Source: Bacteroidales bacterium
GTDB taxonomy: Bacteria; Bacteroidota; Bacteroidia; Bacteroidales; P3
Direction of reading: 5' to 3'
Assembly: GCA_017477025.1 (NCBI GenBank)
Contig: JAFUYA010000149.1
Coordinates: forward strand, 1-37,628
Length of the DNA: 37,628 nucleotides
Part shown: positions 17,066-23,525 of the stretch, one piece after another
Layout: each line of letters opens with the position of its first letter
How positions within the stretch are numbered: the first letter of the stretch is position 1
The notes under the pieces: generated by a model
What the model was told of the DNA's origin: nothing
The model's input: the letters and a program-made list of their open reading frames with translations, nothing else
Database searches by the model: none
Program-made: the position numbers and the translations under genes

Positions 17066-17904
17066 AATGTTTCCTCCTGATTTTGTATATCTTCAAGAAG
17101 TTTATCCTGCTCTATCTTGAAGAAATTTTTTATTACATAGACATTCTCCAACTTATTATAATCAACGGCAAACTTAACATTTACTTTGTAGAATCCCGTT
17201 CCGGAGTCTTTGACAAAATCTTTTACGGTTCCGATAACAATTCCTTCAGGAAAATCGCGGGAGAACCCGCTTGTAACTATAGTATCGCCTTTCTTGATAA
17301 GGATACTTGCAGGCATGTCTATAATTTGTCCTATGCCATAGGAATATCCGTTCCAAACCAAAGTTCCAGTTGTCTTTGTACGTTCGTTTCTTACATTGAG
17401 CTTTGAGTCTTGATGCAAAACACTCATAACTAATGCAAAATTCTGTGTAGTTTTTACAACGACGCCAACGACACCATTAGGGGCGATAACTCCCATATCT
17501 TTTTCTATTCCGGATTCCGCTCCTTTGTCCAGCATAAAGAAATTATTCCGTTTGTTTACTGTCTTTGAGATTACCTTTGCATCTAAAAAAGAGAATCGTT
17601 GTTTATAAATAGTGTCATCTTCCTGGTGAATATTGTTCACAATTCTCACGTACGAAGTTTTTAACTGCTGTCTTAACGCTTTATTCTCTTTAACCAACGC
17701 TTCGTTTTTGCTTTTCAAGTAGAAATAGGAGTTAATGTTTTCAAAACCTGAATAAAAAGTTCCGGATATATTATTGGCGATACTGATAAGCCATGACGAT
17801 TGCCTGCTTTCGTTTAGAGAGATGAGATAAACACTTATACCCTCCAACAGAAAGAAGAGAAATACAAAATAGTACCTTTTTAAGAATCGTAATAAGTTCT
17901 CCAT
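17062..17904 (-). CDS. mreC: Rod shape-determining protein MreC
   Basis: A 280-residue periplasmic protein with one N-terminal membrane anchor (YYFVFLFFLLEGISVYLISLNE), a coiled coil (FYLKSKNEALVKENKALRQQLKTSY) and the MreC beta-barrel core (NFFMLDKGAESGIEKDMGVIAPNGVVGVVVKTTQNFALVMSVLHQDSKLNVRNERTKTTGTLVW; ITSGFSRDFPEGIVIGTV-like segment). It scaffolds the cell-elongation complex. I chose the ATG at 17904 (MENLLRFLKRYY) rather than an upstream start within the promoter. mreB is not adjacent. It leads a four-gene operon ending in wecB. Confidence 0.9.
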   Translation of the reverse strand: MENLLRFLKRYYFVFLFFLLEGISVYLISLNESRQSSWLISIANNISGTFYSGFENINSYFYLKSKNEALVKENKALRQQLKTSYVRIVNNIHQEDDTIYKQRFSFLDAKVISKTVNKRNNFFMLDKGAESGIEKDMGVIAPNGVVGVVVKTTQNFALVMSVLHQDSKLNVRNERTKTTGTLVWNGYSYGIGQIIDMPASILIKKGDTIVTSGFSRDFPEGIVIGTVKDFVKDSGTGFYKVNVKFAVDYNKLENVYVIKNFFKIEQDKLLEDIQNQEETL

Positions 17905-17933
17905 ATTATCCCGTCCGACCGAATAATGAACTG

Positions 17934-17941
17934 CAAAATTA
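17934..17941 (-). promoter_or_regulatory. Promoter -7 box TAATTTTG for the mreC operon
   Basis: Exact TAnnTTTG match on the minus strand, 30 bp before the mreC ATG and back to back with the promoter of the divergent lipoprotein gene. No TTTG at the -33 distance. Confidence 0.55.
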
Positions 17942-17960
17942 TAAAAAAAGAACAAATAAT

Positions 17961-17991
17961 TTTGTCAGTAGTTGAAAATAATTTAATTTTG
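17961..17991 (+). promoter_or_regulatory. Promoter TTTG-19-TAATTTTG for the lipoprotein gene
   Basis: TTTG (17961-17964) and TAATTTTG (17984-17991) are separated by 19 bp, an ideal Bacteroidota housekeeping promoter. It predicts a leader of about 70 nt before the ATG at 18068. Confidence 0.75.
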
Positions 17992-18067
17992 CAGTTGATA
18001 TATAATGTATAATACATTGTTGTATAAGGTGAAAATACATAAATTAAGTGATAAAAAATTAAAGAAG

Positions 18068-18631
18068 ATGAAAAAATTATTGTTTGCATTGGTATGTGTA
18101 GCATTACCATTTGTGTTTGCAAGTTGTGACGGGGACGACAGCCCGCTTGATACATTGACGGGAAAGATGACAATGGTCATTAACGGAACAAGTCATTCTT
18201 ATACGGGAGTCGGTTCTTATCAGAAAGACGGGAAGACTTACATTGCAACAACTGACGGAAGCAATGCTGTTATGATTCAATTGAACGGAACAAAGACGGG
18301 AGCATATACTCTCGGTGTTACTAACGTTACGGATCTGAATGATTGGACGAAGATCGTAACAGGGGGATTGGATTTCGGAAAATTTGAGAATGTGATGACA
18401 TTTGTACCGTTTAACAATACAAATGAAACGTATATCGTAATAGCAGGGGAATGCAATCTTACCACCTCTTCATCTTTGCAGGTATCTGGTACATTCAAAG
18501 GGAAGGCTATACAATATAAAGATATTTCAAACTTAGACGCTTCTTCGGTTATTAAATTAATCACTGACGGAACGGATATTTCCGGAACATTTACTGCAAT
18601 GGAAACGAGCAGTATTGCCGGTTTGTTCTGA
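18068..18631 (+). CDS. Small lipoprotein of unknown function
   Basis: A 187-residue protein with a lipoprotein signal (KKLLFALVCVALPFVFASC) followed by an acidic DGDDSP stretch, which in Bacteroidota can act as a surface-export signal after the lipid-bearing cysteine. The rest is rich in Thr, Ser, Gly and Asn with alternating hydrophobic residues (TGKMTMVINGTSHSYTGVGSY, SSLQVSGTFKGKAIQYK), suggesting a beta-sandwich. It resembles the general class of short Bacteroidota lipoproteins annotated DUF6252 or similar, but I cannot assign a family with confidence. The ATG at 18068 fits the signal; an upstream ATG at 18008 in the same frame would add a hydrophilic leader. It has its own promoter and is divergent from mreC. 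Confidence 0.8.
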   Translation: MKKLLFALVCVALPFVFASCDGDDSPLDTLTGKMTMVINGTSHSYTGVGSYQKDGKTYIATTDGSNAVMIQLNGTKTGAYTLGVTNVTDLNDWTKIVTGGLDFGKFENVMTFVPFNNTNETYIVIAGECNLTTSSSLQVSGTFKGKAIQYKDISNLDASSVIKLITDGTDISGTFTAMETSSIAGLF

Positions 18632-18678
18632 AAAAAGTACGAATAAGAGCCTTTAAGTAAAAAAAACGGTTTTTTATT

Positions 18679-18708
18679 TTTGTAGTATTTAGATTTTTTA
18701 TAACTTTG
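18679..18708 (+). promoter_or_regulatory. Promoter TTTG-18-TAACTTTG for the HU gene
   Basis: TTTG (18679-18682) and TAACTTTG (18701-18708), 18-bp spacer, 67 bp before the ATG at 18775. A short A-tract/T-tract dyad around AAAAAACGGTTTTTT just upstream (18661-18675) may terminate the lipoprotein transcript. Confidence 0.7.
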
Positions 18709-18774
18709 CAAACTCAAATTTAAGGACTTTTGAGAAAAGTTTTAATAATTAATAACTAAAAATAGAAAAATACG

Positions 18775-19059
18775 ATGACGAAAGCTGAGATAGTTGCAGA
18801 AATTGCACAGAGAACAGGAATAGAAAAGGTGAATGTGCAAGAAGTTGTTGAATCTTTTATGTCTGTACTAAAAGGTTCTATGAAAAAAGGAAACAATGTT
18901 TATTTAAGAGGTTTCGGAAGTTTCATAATCAAAAGAAGAGCGGAGAAGACCGGACGTAACATATCCAAGAACACAACGATAATCATTCCCGCACATAACA
19001 TTCCTTCTTTCAAACCTTCAAAAACATTTATGGAAGAAATAAAGAATAACGTTAAATAG
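18775..19059 (+). CDS. HU/IHF-family DNA-bending protein
   Basis: A 94-residue basic protein of the HU/IHF superfamily: N-terminal helices (MTKAEIVAEIAQRTGIEKVNVQEVVESFMSVLKGSMKKGNNVYLRGFGSFIIKRR) with the conserved GFGSF turn, then a beta arm (KTGRNISKNTTIIIPAHNIPSFKPSKTF) with the proline-containing tip that intercalates DNA. It binds and bends DNA in the nucleoid as a dimer. Followed after 26 bp by the small bS22-like gene and then by RNase G, an order common in Bacteroidota. Confidence 0.92.
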   Translation: MTKAEIVAEIAQRTGIEKVNVQEVVESFMSVLKGSMKKGNNVYLRGFGSFIIKRRAEKTGRNISKNTTIIIPAHNIPSFKPSKTFMEEIKNNVK

Positions 19060-19085
19060 TTAAATTTTTTAATACATTTACGAAA

Positions 19086-19175
19086 ATGCCGAGCGGAAAG
19101 AAAAGAAAAGGCCATAAAATGGCAACTCATAAACGTAAAAAACGTTTGAGAAAGAACAGACATAAGAATAAATAA
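19086..19175 (+). CDS. 29-residue basic protein, AURKAIP1/COX24-domain ribosomal protein type
   Basis: A very short ORF starting MPSGKKRKGHKMATHKRKKR and ending LRKNRHKNK, with almost only Lys, Arg and His among its charged residues. This is the pattern of the bacterial AURKAIP1/COX24 (mitochondrial mS38, mycobacterial bS22-like) proteins that bind the small ribosomal subunit. It is 26 bp after the HU stop and 109 bp before the RNase G start. The conserved sequence pattern and position, rather than length, support it as a real gene. Exact ribosomal placement in this phylum is inferred. Confidence 0.8.
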   Translation: MPSGKKRKGHKMATHKRKKRLRKNRHKNK

Positions 19176-19284
19176 TTCTTAAGTTAAGTCTAAAAACCAT
19201 TTATTGCGAAACTTGTATGCTTGAAAAAGCATGAAGTTTCGCAGTATTTTTAATTCTGGCAGCATAACTAAAAATATCACTCCT

Positions 19285-20835
19285 ATGGATAAAGATTTGA
19301 TAATTGATGTAAAAGAAAGCGGAGTTGAAATTGCGTTATTGGAAGATAAAAAACTGGTAGAACTGCATAAGGATAATCCTCAGCAAGATTATGCATGTGG
19401 TAATGTTTACTTGGGGCAAGTAAAAAAGATAATGGCAGGGCTTAATTCTGCATTTGTTGATGTAGGTGCCGGAAAAGACGGATTCTTGCATTATCTGGAT
19501 TTGGGATATAATTTTTTGAAAATACAGGATTTTGTTTCTAAATGTGTATCCGGTAATGCACCAGGAGTTCGTACTCAAAAAAAGCAGCAACCTGAGTTAC
19601 AGAAGAATGGTATTATCTCTGACGTGTTAAAGCAAGGGCAAATGATTTTGGTGCAAGTTACCAAAGAGCCTATATCTACCAAAGGACCTCGTCTTAGCGG
19701 GGACATATCTTTTGCAGGCAGATATGTTGTATTGGTACCTTTTGCAACGAAAATAACCGTTTCTCAAAAAATTAAAAGCATAGAAGAACGCAAACGCTTA
19801 CGCAGGTTGTTGACAAGTATACAACCTGAGAATTGCGGTCTTATTATTAGGACGGCAGCAGAAGGTAAGAGTGTGGCTGAGCTGGATACCGATGTAAAAG
19901 ACTTATATGCAAAATGGATGAAAATATCCGAGAAGTTAAAATCGGCAATTCCTCCTGTGAAAATGGCAGCAGAGGAGGATTCTTCCATAGTTACCGTAAG
20001 GGAAATGCTCAGTGACGAGTTCAGTAATATATACGTCAATGATGAACATGTGTATAATGAACTGCATGATTATCTTTCCAAGATATATCCCGAGAAGGAA
20101 GATATTCTGCATCATTATAAATTGCAGACACCTATCTTTGAGCAATTCAATGTTGATACTCAAATCAAAAATGCTTTCGGAAAAGTTGTAACTATACGGT
20201 CCGGAATATATTTGGTAATTGAGCAAACGGAGGCAATGGCAGTTATAGACGTCAATAGCGGTCCGAGGACAAAGGCCTCACAAGATCAGGAAGAAAATGC
20301 TTTGATGGTTAATACGGAGGCAGCGTTGGAGATTGCAAGGCAACTGCGTTTGAGAGATATGGGCGGAATAATCGTGATAGATTTCATAGACATGCTTTCA
20401 AAAGCTAATTGCAAGAAACTGTATGATACAATGCGTGAAGAATTATCCAAGGATAAAGCCCGTCATACAATATTGCCGTTAAGTAAGTTTTGTTTGATGC
20501 AGATAACAAGGCAGAGGGTCCGTCCCGTTGTTGATGTTGAGGTATCGGAGTTATGTCCTACATGTAAAGGAAGCGGAAAAATCAAGTCCTCCGTTAATGT
20601 CATCAGTGATATACGTCATGATGTTAAATTTTTCTCCCAACAACAGAATGAGAAAAAACTGACGATAGTAACACATCCTTTTGTTGCAGCATATTTGACC
20701 AAAGGATTTTTCAAAAAACCGTACCACAAGTGGGAAAAAGATTACAGGATAAAATTGAAAATAACATCTTCCAATGATTTGTCCGTAACGGAGTATTTGT
20801 TTTTAAACTCTAATGGAGATAAGATAGAATTGTAA
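19285..20835 (+). CDS. rng: Ribonuclease E/G family endoribonuclease
   Basis: A 516-residue cytoplasmic enzyme for rRNA 5' processing and mRNA decay. An S1-like RNA-binding domain lies at about residues 35-130 (GNVYLGQVKKIMAGLNSAFVDVGAGKDGFLHYLDLG). The DNase I-like catalytic domain has the metal-binding aspartates in AVIDVNSGPRT (Asp322) and GGIIVIDFIDM (Asp366). The zinc-link is LCPTCKGSGKI (Cys424, Cys427). There is no long C-terminal degradosome scaffold, so it is RNase G-like in size. The ATG at 19285 (MDKDLIIDVKESGVEIALLEDKKLVEL) matches the family N-terminus; an ATG at 19231 would add an unrelated 18-residue extension. Confidence 0.92.
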   Translation: MDKDLIIDVKESGVEIALLEDKKLVELHKDNPQQDYACGNVYLGQVKKIMAGLNSAFVDVGAGKDGFLHYLDLGYNFLKIQDFVSKCVSGNAPGVRTQKKQQPELQKNGIISDVLKQGQMILVQVTKEPISTKGPRLSGDISFAGRYVVLVPFATKITVSQKIKSIEERKRLRRLLTSIQPENCGLIIRTAAEGKSVAELDTDVKDLYAKWMKISEKLKSAIPPVKMAAEEDSSIVTVREMLSDEFSNIYVNDEHVYNELHDYLSKIYPEKEDILHHYKLQTPIFEQFNVDTQIKNAFGKVVTIRSGIYLVIEQTEAMAVIDVNSGPRTKASQDQEENALMVNTEAALEIARQLRLRDMGGIIVIDFIDMLSKANCKKLYDTMREELSKDKARHTILPLSKFCLMQITRQRVRPVVDVEVSELCPTCKGSGKIKSSVNVISDIRHDVKFFSQQQNEKKLTIVTHPFVAAYLTKGFFKKPYHKWEKDYRIKLKITSSNDLSVTEYLFLNSNGDKIEL

Positions 20836-20939
20836 TTTTCGGTTGCAGACATTTTAATTGAAATGATGAAGTATTTAATTAAGAGATACGGATTTCTCAT
20901 AAGCGGTTAAAGAAAAATATTTCCAAAATATGGTAATTG

Positions 20940-20985
20940 CCTCCTTCTTTTCTATTCAAAGAAAAAGAAGGAGGTTATTTTTTTA
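20940..20985 (+). terminator. Intrinsic terminator below RNase G
   Basis: CCTCCTTCTTTT (20940-20951) pairs perfectly with AAAAGAAGGAGG (20963-20974), 11-nt loop, followed by TTATTTTTTTAT. It lies 105 bp after the rng stop. The stretch from here to 21097 is AT-rich with no gene seen. Confidence 0.85.
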
Positions 20986-21097
20986 TATCTTTTACGCAAT
21001 GTTTCCGTTTTTTTGCGTCTTAATAATAAAGAAAATAATAATCAATAGTGTTTAACAATTAAAAAGTATTACGAAAATAAAGAAACGTTTGATATAA

Positions 21098-21446
21098 ATG
21101 TTAAATAAAATCAATAAATACGGATAATAATAATAAAGAATTTGAGAATAACCGGACTTATTACAAAAAAATGTTCGGTATATGTATTAATTACGTACAT
21201 AGTAAAGTTATTACCGAAGATTTGCTTCAGAATGCGTTCATTACTATTATTGAAAAACTGCCTGCATTTAAAAATAAATCCAAAAATGAATTGCGGACTG
21301 CCGCAATACTAAAAATATTCTGTATTAATTATTTGAGAAAGAAGTCTTTATTTACTGATATAATAATTGATGATTTTGCTTTGCCTTTAGGAATATTTAC
21401 AACATTACGAGCGGTCGAAACAAAATCGAAGAGTTGTCGGTATTGA
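21098..21446 (+). pseudogene. Remnant of an ECF-type RNA polymerase sigma factor
   Basis: From about 21120 the frame reads KEFENNRTYYKKMFGICINYV, then ITEDLLQNAFITIIEKLPAF and KIFCINYLRKKSLF, which is the order and spacing of sigma region 2 in Bacteroidota ECF factors (core-binding, -10 recognition). Region 4 is missing: after the region 2 part the frame runs only to 21446 with unrelated sequence. An ATG at 21098 opens MLNKINKYG and then stops in the other frame at a TAA-rich triplet run, so a one-base frameshift near 21125 may have split it. The next in-frame ATG is 21171, inside region 2. I read it as a decayed gene. A short region-2-only protein is possible but less likely. Confidence 0.5.
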
Positions 21447-21455
21447 TATTATACA

Positions 21456-21495
21456 ATTAAGGTTTTCAAAGCCCGAAGACTTTAAAAACCTTAAT
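21456..21495. terminator. Convergent hairpin between the sigma remnant and tnaA
   Basis: ATTAAGGTTTT (21456-21466) pairs with AAAACCTTAAT (21485-21495), with an inner AAAG/CTTT extension. A second A/T-rich dyad (CTTAAAAA ... TTTTTTAAG, 21509-21528) follows. The pair lies directly after the tnaA stop on the minus strand and likely ends that transcript. Confidence 0.6.
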
Positions 21496-21551
21496 CAAAT
21501 TCGATTTCCTTAAAAAGTTTTTTTTAAGAACCTTTAAGGAGTTTTTATGTT

Positions 21552-22928
21552 TTAGCCCAAACGTTTCAACTGAACTGTGAAATGTCTCATTAAAGGAGCT
21601 TCCCATTCAATTGCAACACCGCGTGTAATCTCGTTTCTGCGGTCATAAACGTTCTTTAACGCTGCTGCTATCACATCCATGTGGTTGTTTGTATAAACAC
21701 GGCGTGCAATACACAAACGTAACAAATCCAATCCTCCGAAACGGTTTTCTCCTGTAACGGGATCACGGTCTGCAAGTATGTATCCTATTTCGCAACCTCT
21801 GATACCTGCCTCCAAATATAACTCACAAGTCAATGTTTGTGCAGGAAATTCTTCTTTAGGTACGTTGCAAAGGACCTTATCTGCATCAATAAACAATGCA
21901 TGTCCTCCTACAGGACGCTGATAAGGGATTCCGTATTCGTCTAATTTCTTTGCCAAGTACTGAACTTGTTTGATACGGGTTTCAAGCATATCAAACTCAG
22001 TATTTTCATCCAAACCTACAGCCAAAGCATTAAGATCTCTTCCGTTTAATCCGCCGTAAGTCAAAAATCCTTCGAAAGGAATACAGAATTGTTTAGCACC
22101 TTCGTACCATTCCTTCTTATTAGTTGCAATGAATCCTCCCATATTTACAAGACCGTCTTTCTTAGCAGACATAGTCATTGCATCTACATAGGAGTACATT
22201 TCTTTTGCAATTTCTTTTATAGTCTTGTCTGCGTAACCTTCTTCCCTTGTTTTGATAAAGTAAGAATTCTCGGCAAAACGTGCAGAGTCCATAACAACAG
22301 GAACACCGTATTTGTGGCAAAGTTCGCATGTTTCTTTGATATTCTTCATGGAAACAGGCTGACCGCCTACAGTGTTGTTGGTAACCGTAAGAACCATGAA
22401 CGGAACGTTTCCTTTATTTTCAATAAGGACTTTTTCCAGTTTTTCCAAAGATACATTTCCTTTGAAAGGTATTTCCAATTGAGTGTCCTTTGCTTCATCT
22501 ATAGTAACGTCTATGGCTTTTGCTTTACGGAACTCAATATGTCCTTTTGTTGTATCAAAATGTGCGTTGCCCGGAACTACATTTCCTTCTTTTACCAAAT
22601 AGGAGAATAAAACGTTCTCTGCAGCACGTCCCTGATGTGTAGGGATAACGTATTTGAAACCGAAGATACGCTGAACGACTTCTTCAAATTTGTAGAAAGA
22701 AGAAGCACCTGCATAACTTTCATCTCCCAACATCATTGCAGACCATTGACGATCGGACATTGCTCCCGTACCGGAGTCGGTCAAACAGTCAATATAGACT
22801 TGATCTGCCTTTAACATAAATACATTGTAATAAGCTTCTTTCAGCCATTGCTCTCTTTGTTCTCTTGTGGATTTACGTAATGGTTCTACCATCTTAATTT
22901 TCCACGCCTCTGCAAATGGAATTTCCAT
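21552..22928 (-). CDS. tnaA: Tryptophanase (tryptophan indole-lyase)
   Basis: A 458-residue PLP enzyme that splits L-tryptophan into indole, pyruvate and ammonia. The family blocks are clear: YIDCLTDSGTGAMSDRQW, MMLGDESYAGASSFYKFE, FKYVIPTHQGRAAENVLF, TVTNNTVGGQPVS, VVMDSARFAENSYFIKTRE, and MTMSAKKDGLVNMGG with the PLP lysine (Lys257). Tyrosine phenol-lyase is the close alternative. Tryptophanase is favoured by VVMDSARFAENSYFIK, EGFLTYGG, and by GIRGCEIG, where phenol-lyases have an arginine-containing GVRSMERG type. It is a single gene here with no aromatic amino acid permease beside it. The ATG at 22928 gives the standard N-terminus. A promoter and candidate leader ORF lie 113-241 bp upstream. 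Confidence 0.9.
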   Translation of the reverse strand: MEIPFAEAWKIKMVEPLRKSTREQREQWLKEAYYNVFMLKADQVYIDCLTDSGTGAMSDRQWSAMMLGDESYAGASSFYKFEEVVQRIFGFKYVIPTHQGRAAENVLFSYLVKEGNVVPGNAHFDTTKGHIEFRKAKAIDVTIDEAKDTQLEIPFKGNVSLEKLEKVLIENKGNVPFMVLTVTNNTVGGQPVSMKNIKETCELCHKYGVPVVMDSARFAENSYFIKTREEGYADKTIKEIAKEMYSYVDAMTMSAKKDGLVNMGGFIATNKKEWYEGAKQFCIPFEGFLTYGGLNGRDLNALAVGLDENTEFDMLETRIKQVQYLAKKLDEYGIPYQRPVGGHALFIDADKVLCNVPKEEFPAQTLTCELYLEAGIRGCEIGYILADRDPVTGENRFGGLDLLRLCIARRVYTNNHMDVIAAALKNVYDRRNEITRGVAIEWEAPLMRHFTVQLKRLG

Positions 22929-23040
22929 AATTGTAATTTTTTTTAAAGTTATTAATTAAAATTTAATGAATCGTTTTCAATAAGAAACCCGTGTAATCAA
23001 GGGCAAAGAGAAGTTATATAATATCCTGCCCCGTTACGAC

Positions 23041-23118
23041 CTACAAAAAGAACCTGTCAAGTTCTTTTATGTTCAGAAAATCATGAGATACAAATTTCGT
23101 ACGATTAAGTTTTCTCAT
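23041..23118 (-). CDS. Candidate 25-codon leader peptide upstream of tnaA
   Basis: An ATG at 23118 lies about 21 nt below a near-ideal promoter -7 box and opens a 25-codon ORF that ends in NIKELDRFFL and a TAG, 112 bp before tnaA. Its last codons are built from an 8-bp perfect hairpin, AAAAGAAC (23046-23053) with GTTCTTTT (23061-23068), loop CTGTCAA. The position recalls TnaC, the tryptophan-sensing leader of E. coli tna, and NIxxxxD is faintly like the WFNID part of TnaC, but this peptide has no tryptophan. That it is translated or regulates tnaA is inference. Confidence 0.4.
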   Translation of the reverse strand: MRKLNRTKFVSHDFLNIKELDRFFL

Positions 23119-23138
23119 AGCATTTGTATTTACACCTG

Positions 23139-23169
23139 CAAAATTACAAAAGAAAACGTTATATGCAAA
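23139..23169 (-). promoter_or_regulatory. Promoter TTTG-19-TAATTTTG of the tnaA transcript
   Basis: On the minus strand TTTG (23169-23166), 19-bp spacer, TAATTTTG (23146-23139): a perfect Bacteroidota promoter. It predicts a leader of about 200 nt before the tnaA ATG, long for this phylum. The leader also has a GGGCA/TGCCC dyad at about 23006-23035 and otherwise nothing recognised. Confidence 0.75.
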
Positions 23170-23263
23170 ATTTTTTGGAGCAAATTCTCAATAAAAACAG
23201 GTTCATCCGCTACTTTTCTCACGATGAACCGACAATAATTCCGAATTATATGGAAAAAGTTTT

Positions 23264-23429
23264 GAAATCATTAAAGATAATTTTGAAATCAGTGAGAATT
23301 CTTTTGTTTCAGACCGTCCGAAATTAATTTTGAACCGTCCAAAATGTACTTTCAGACCGTCTGAAATGTGGTTTCGGACGGTCCTGACAAAAATGTTTTC
23401 ATTGATTTCAGAAGTTTTCTTATTGATTT
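23264..23429. repeat. Long imperfect inverted repeat framing a palindrome array
   Basis: The left arm, about 23255-23303 (with GAAATC at 23264 and again at 23285), is imperfectly complementary to the right arm, about 23395-23440 (GATTTC at 23404 and 23424). Together with the palindromes between them, the region could fold as one long branched hairpin of about 180 nt. The right arm holds the 26-bp core also found at 12717-12742. No gene of good quality is seen in 23170-23525 on either strand. Confidence 0.5.
23307..23388. repeat. Four 17-bp palindromic repeats at 21-22 bp spacing
   Basis: Copies are TTTCAGACCGTCCGAAA (23307-23323), TTTTGAACCGTCCAAAA (23328-23344), TTTCAGACCGTCTGAAA (23350-23366) and, mostly inverted, TTTCGGACGGTCCTGAC (23372-23388). 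Their starts are 21, 22 and 22 bp apart, about two DNA helix turns, so the sites face the same side of the helix. They lie 97-178 bp upstream of the -7 box of the helix-hairpin-helix gene and downstream-facing the tnaA promoter. Binding sites of a dimeric protein are the simplest reading. Confidence 0.65.
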
Positions 23430-23484
23430 CAAGGAAAAAATTAAGTAAAAAAAGAAAAATAACGGATTTTACGGAAAAATGATT

Positions 23485-23492
23485 TACTTTTG
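23485..23492 (+). promoter_or_regulatory. Promoter -7 box TACTTTTG for the helix-hairpin-helix gene
   Basis: Exact match to TAnnTTTG, 33 bp before the ATG at 23526. The -33 region is a weak match. Confidence 0.55.
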
Positions 23493-23525
23493 CACTCGCG
23501 GATTTTTCAAAAAAGAAAGTTCTTC

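Noticed and set aside
22089-22610. Plus-strand ORF of 173 codons opposite tnaA
   Set aside because: Fully antisense to a strongly conserved enzyme; cysteine- and phenylalanine-rich composition typical of a shadow frame.
21552-22928. Tyrosine phenol-lyase instead of tryptophanase
   Set aside because: Key segments (VVMDSARFAENSYFIK, EGFLTYGG, GIRGCEIG) follow tryptophanase; the phenol-lyase arginine motif is missing.
23124-23327. Plus-strand ORF of 67 codons (possible start 23163) opposite the tnaA leader
   Set aside because: No family-like sequence, no good -7 box, and it runs into the structured repeat arm; overlaps the better supported tnaA promoter.
23307-23388. CRISPR array
   Set aside because: Repeats are short, palindromic, imperfect and partly inverted, with only 4-6 bp between units, so there are no spacers; no cas genes in the window.
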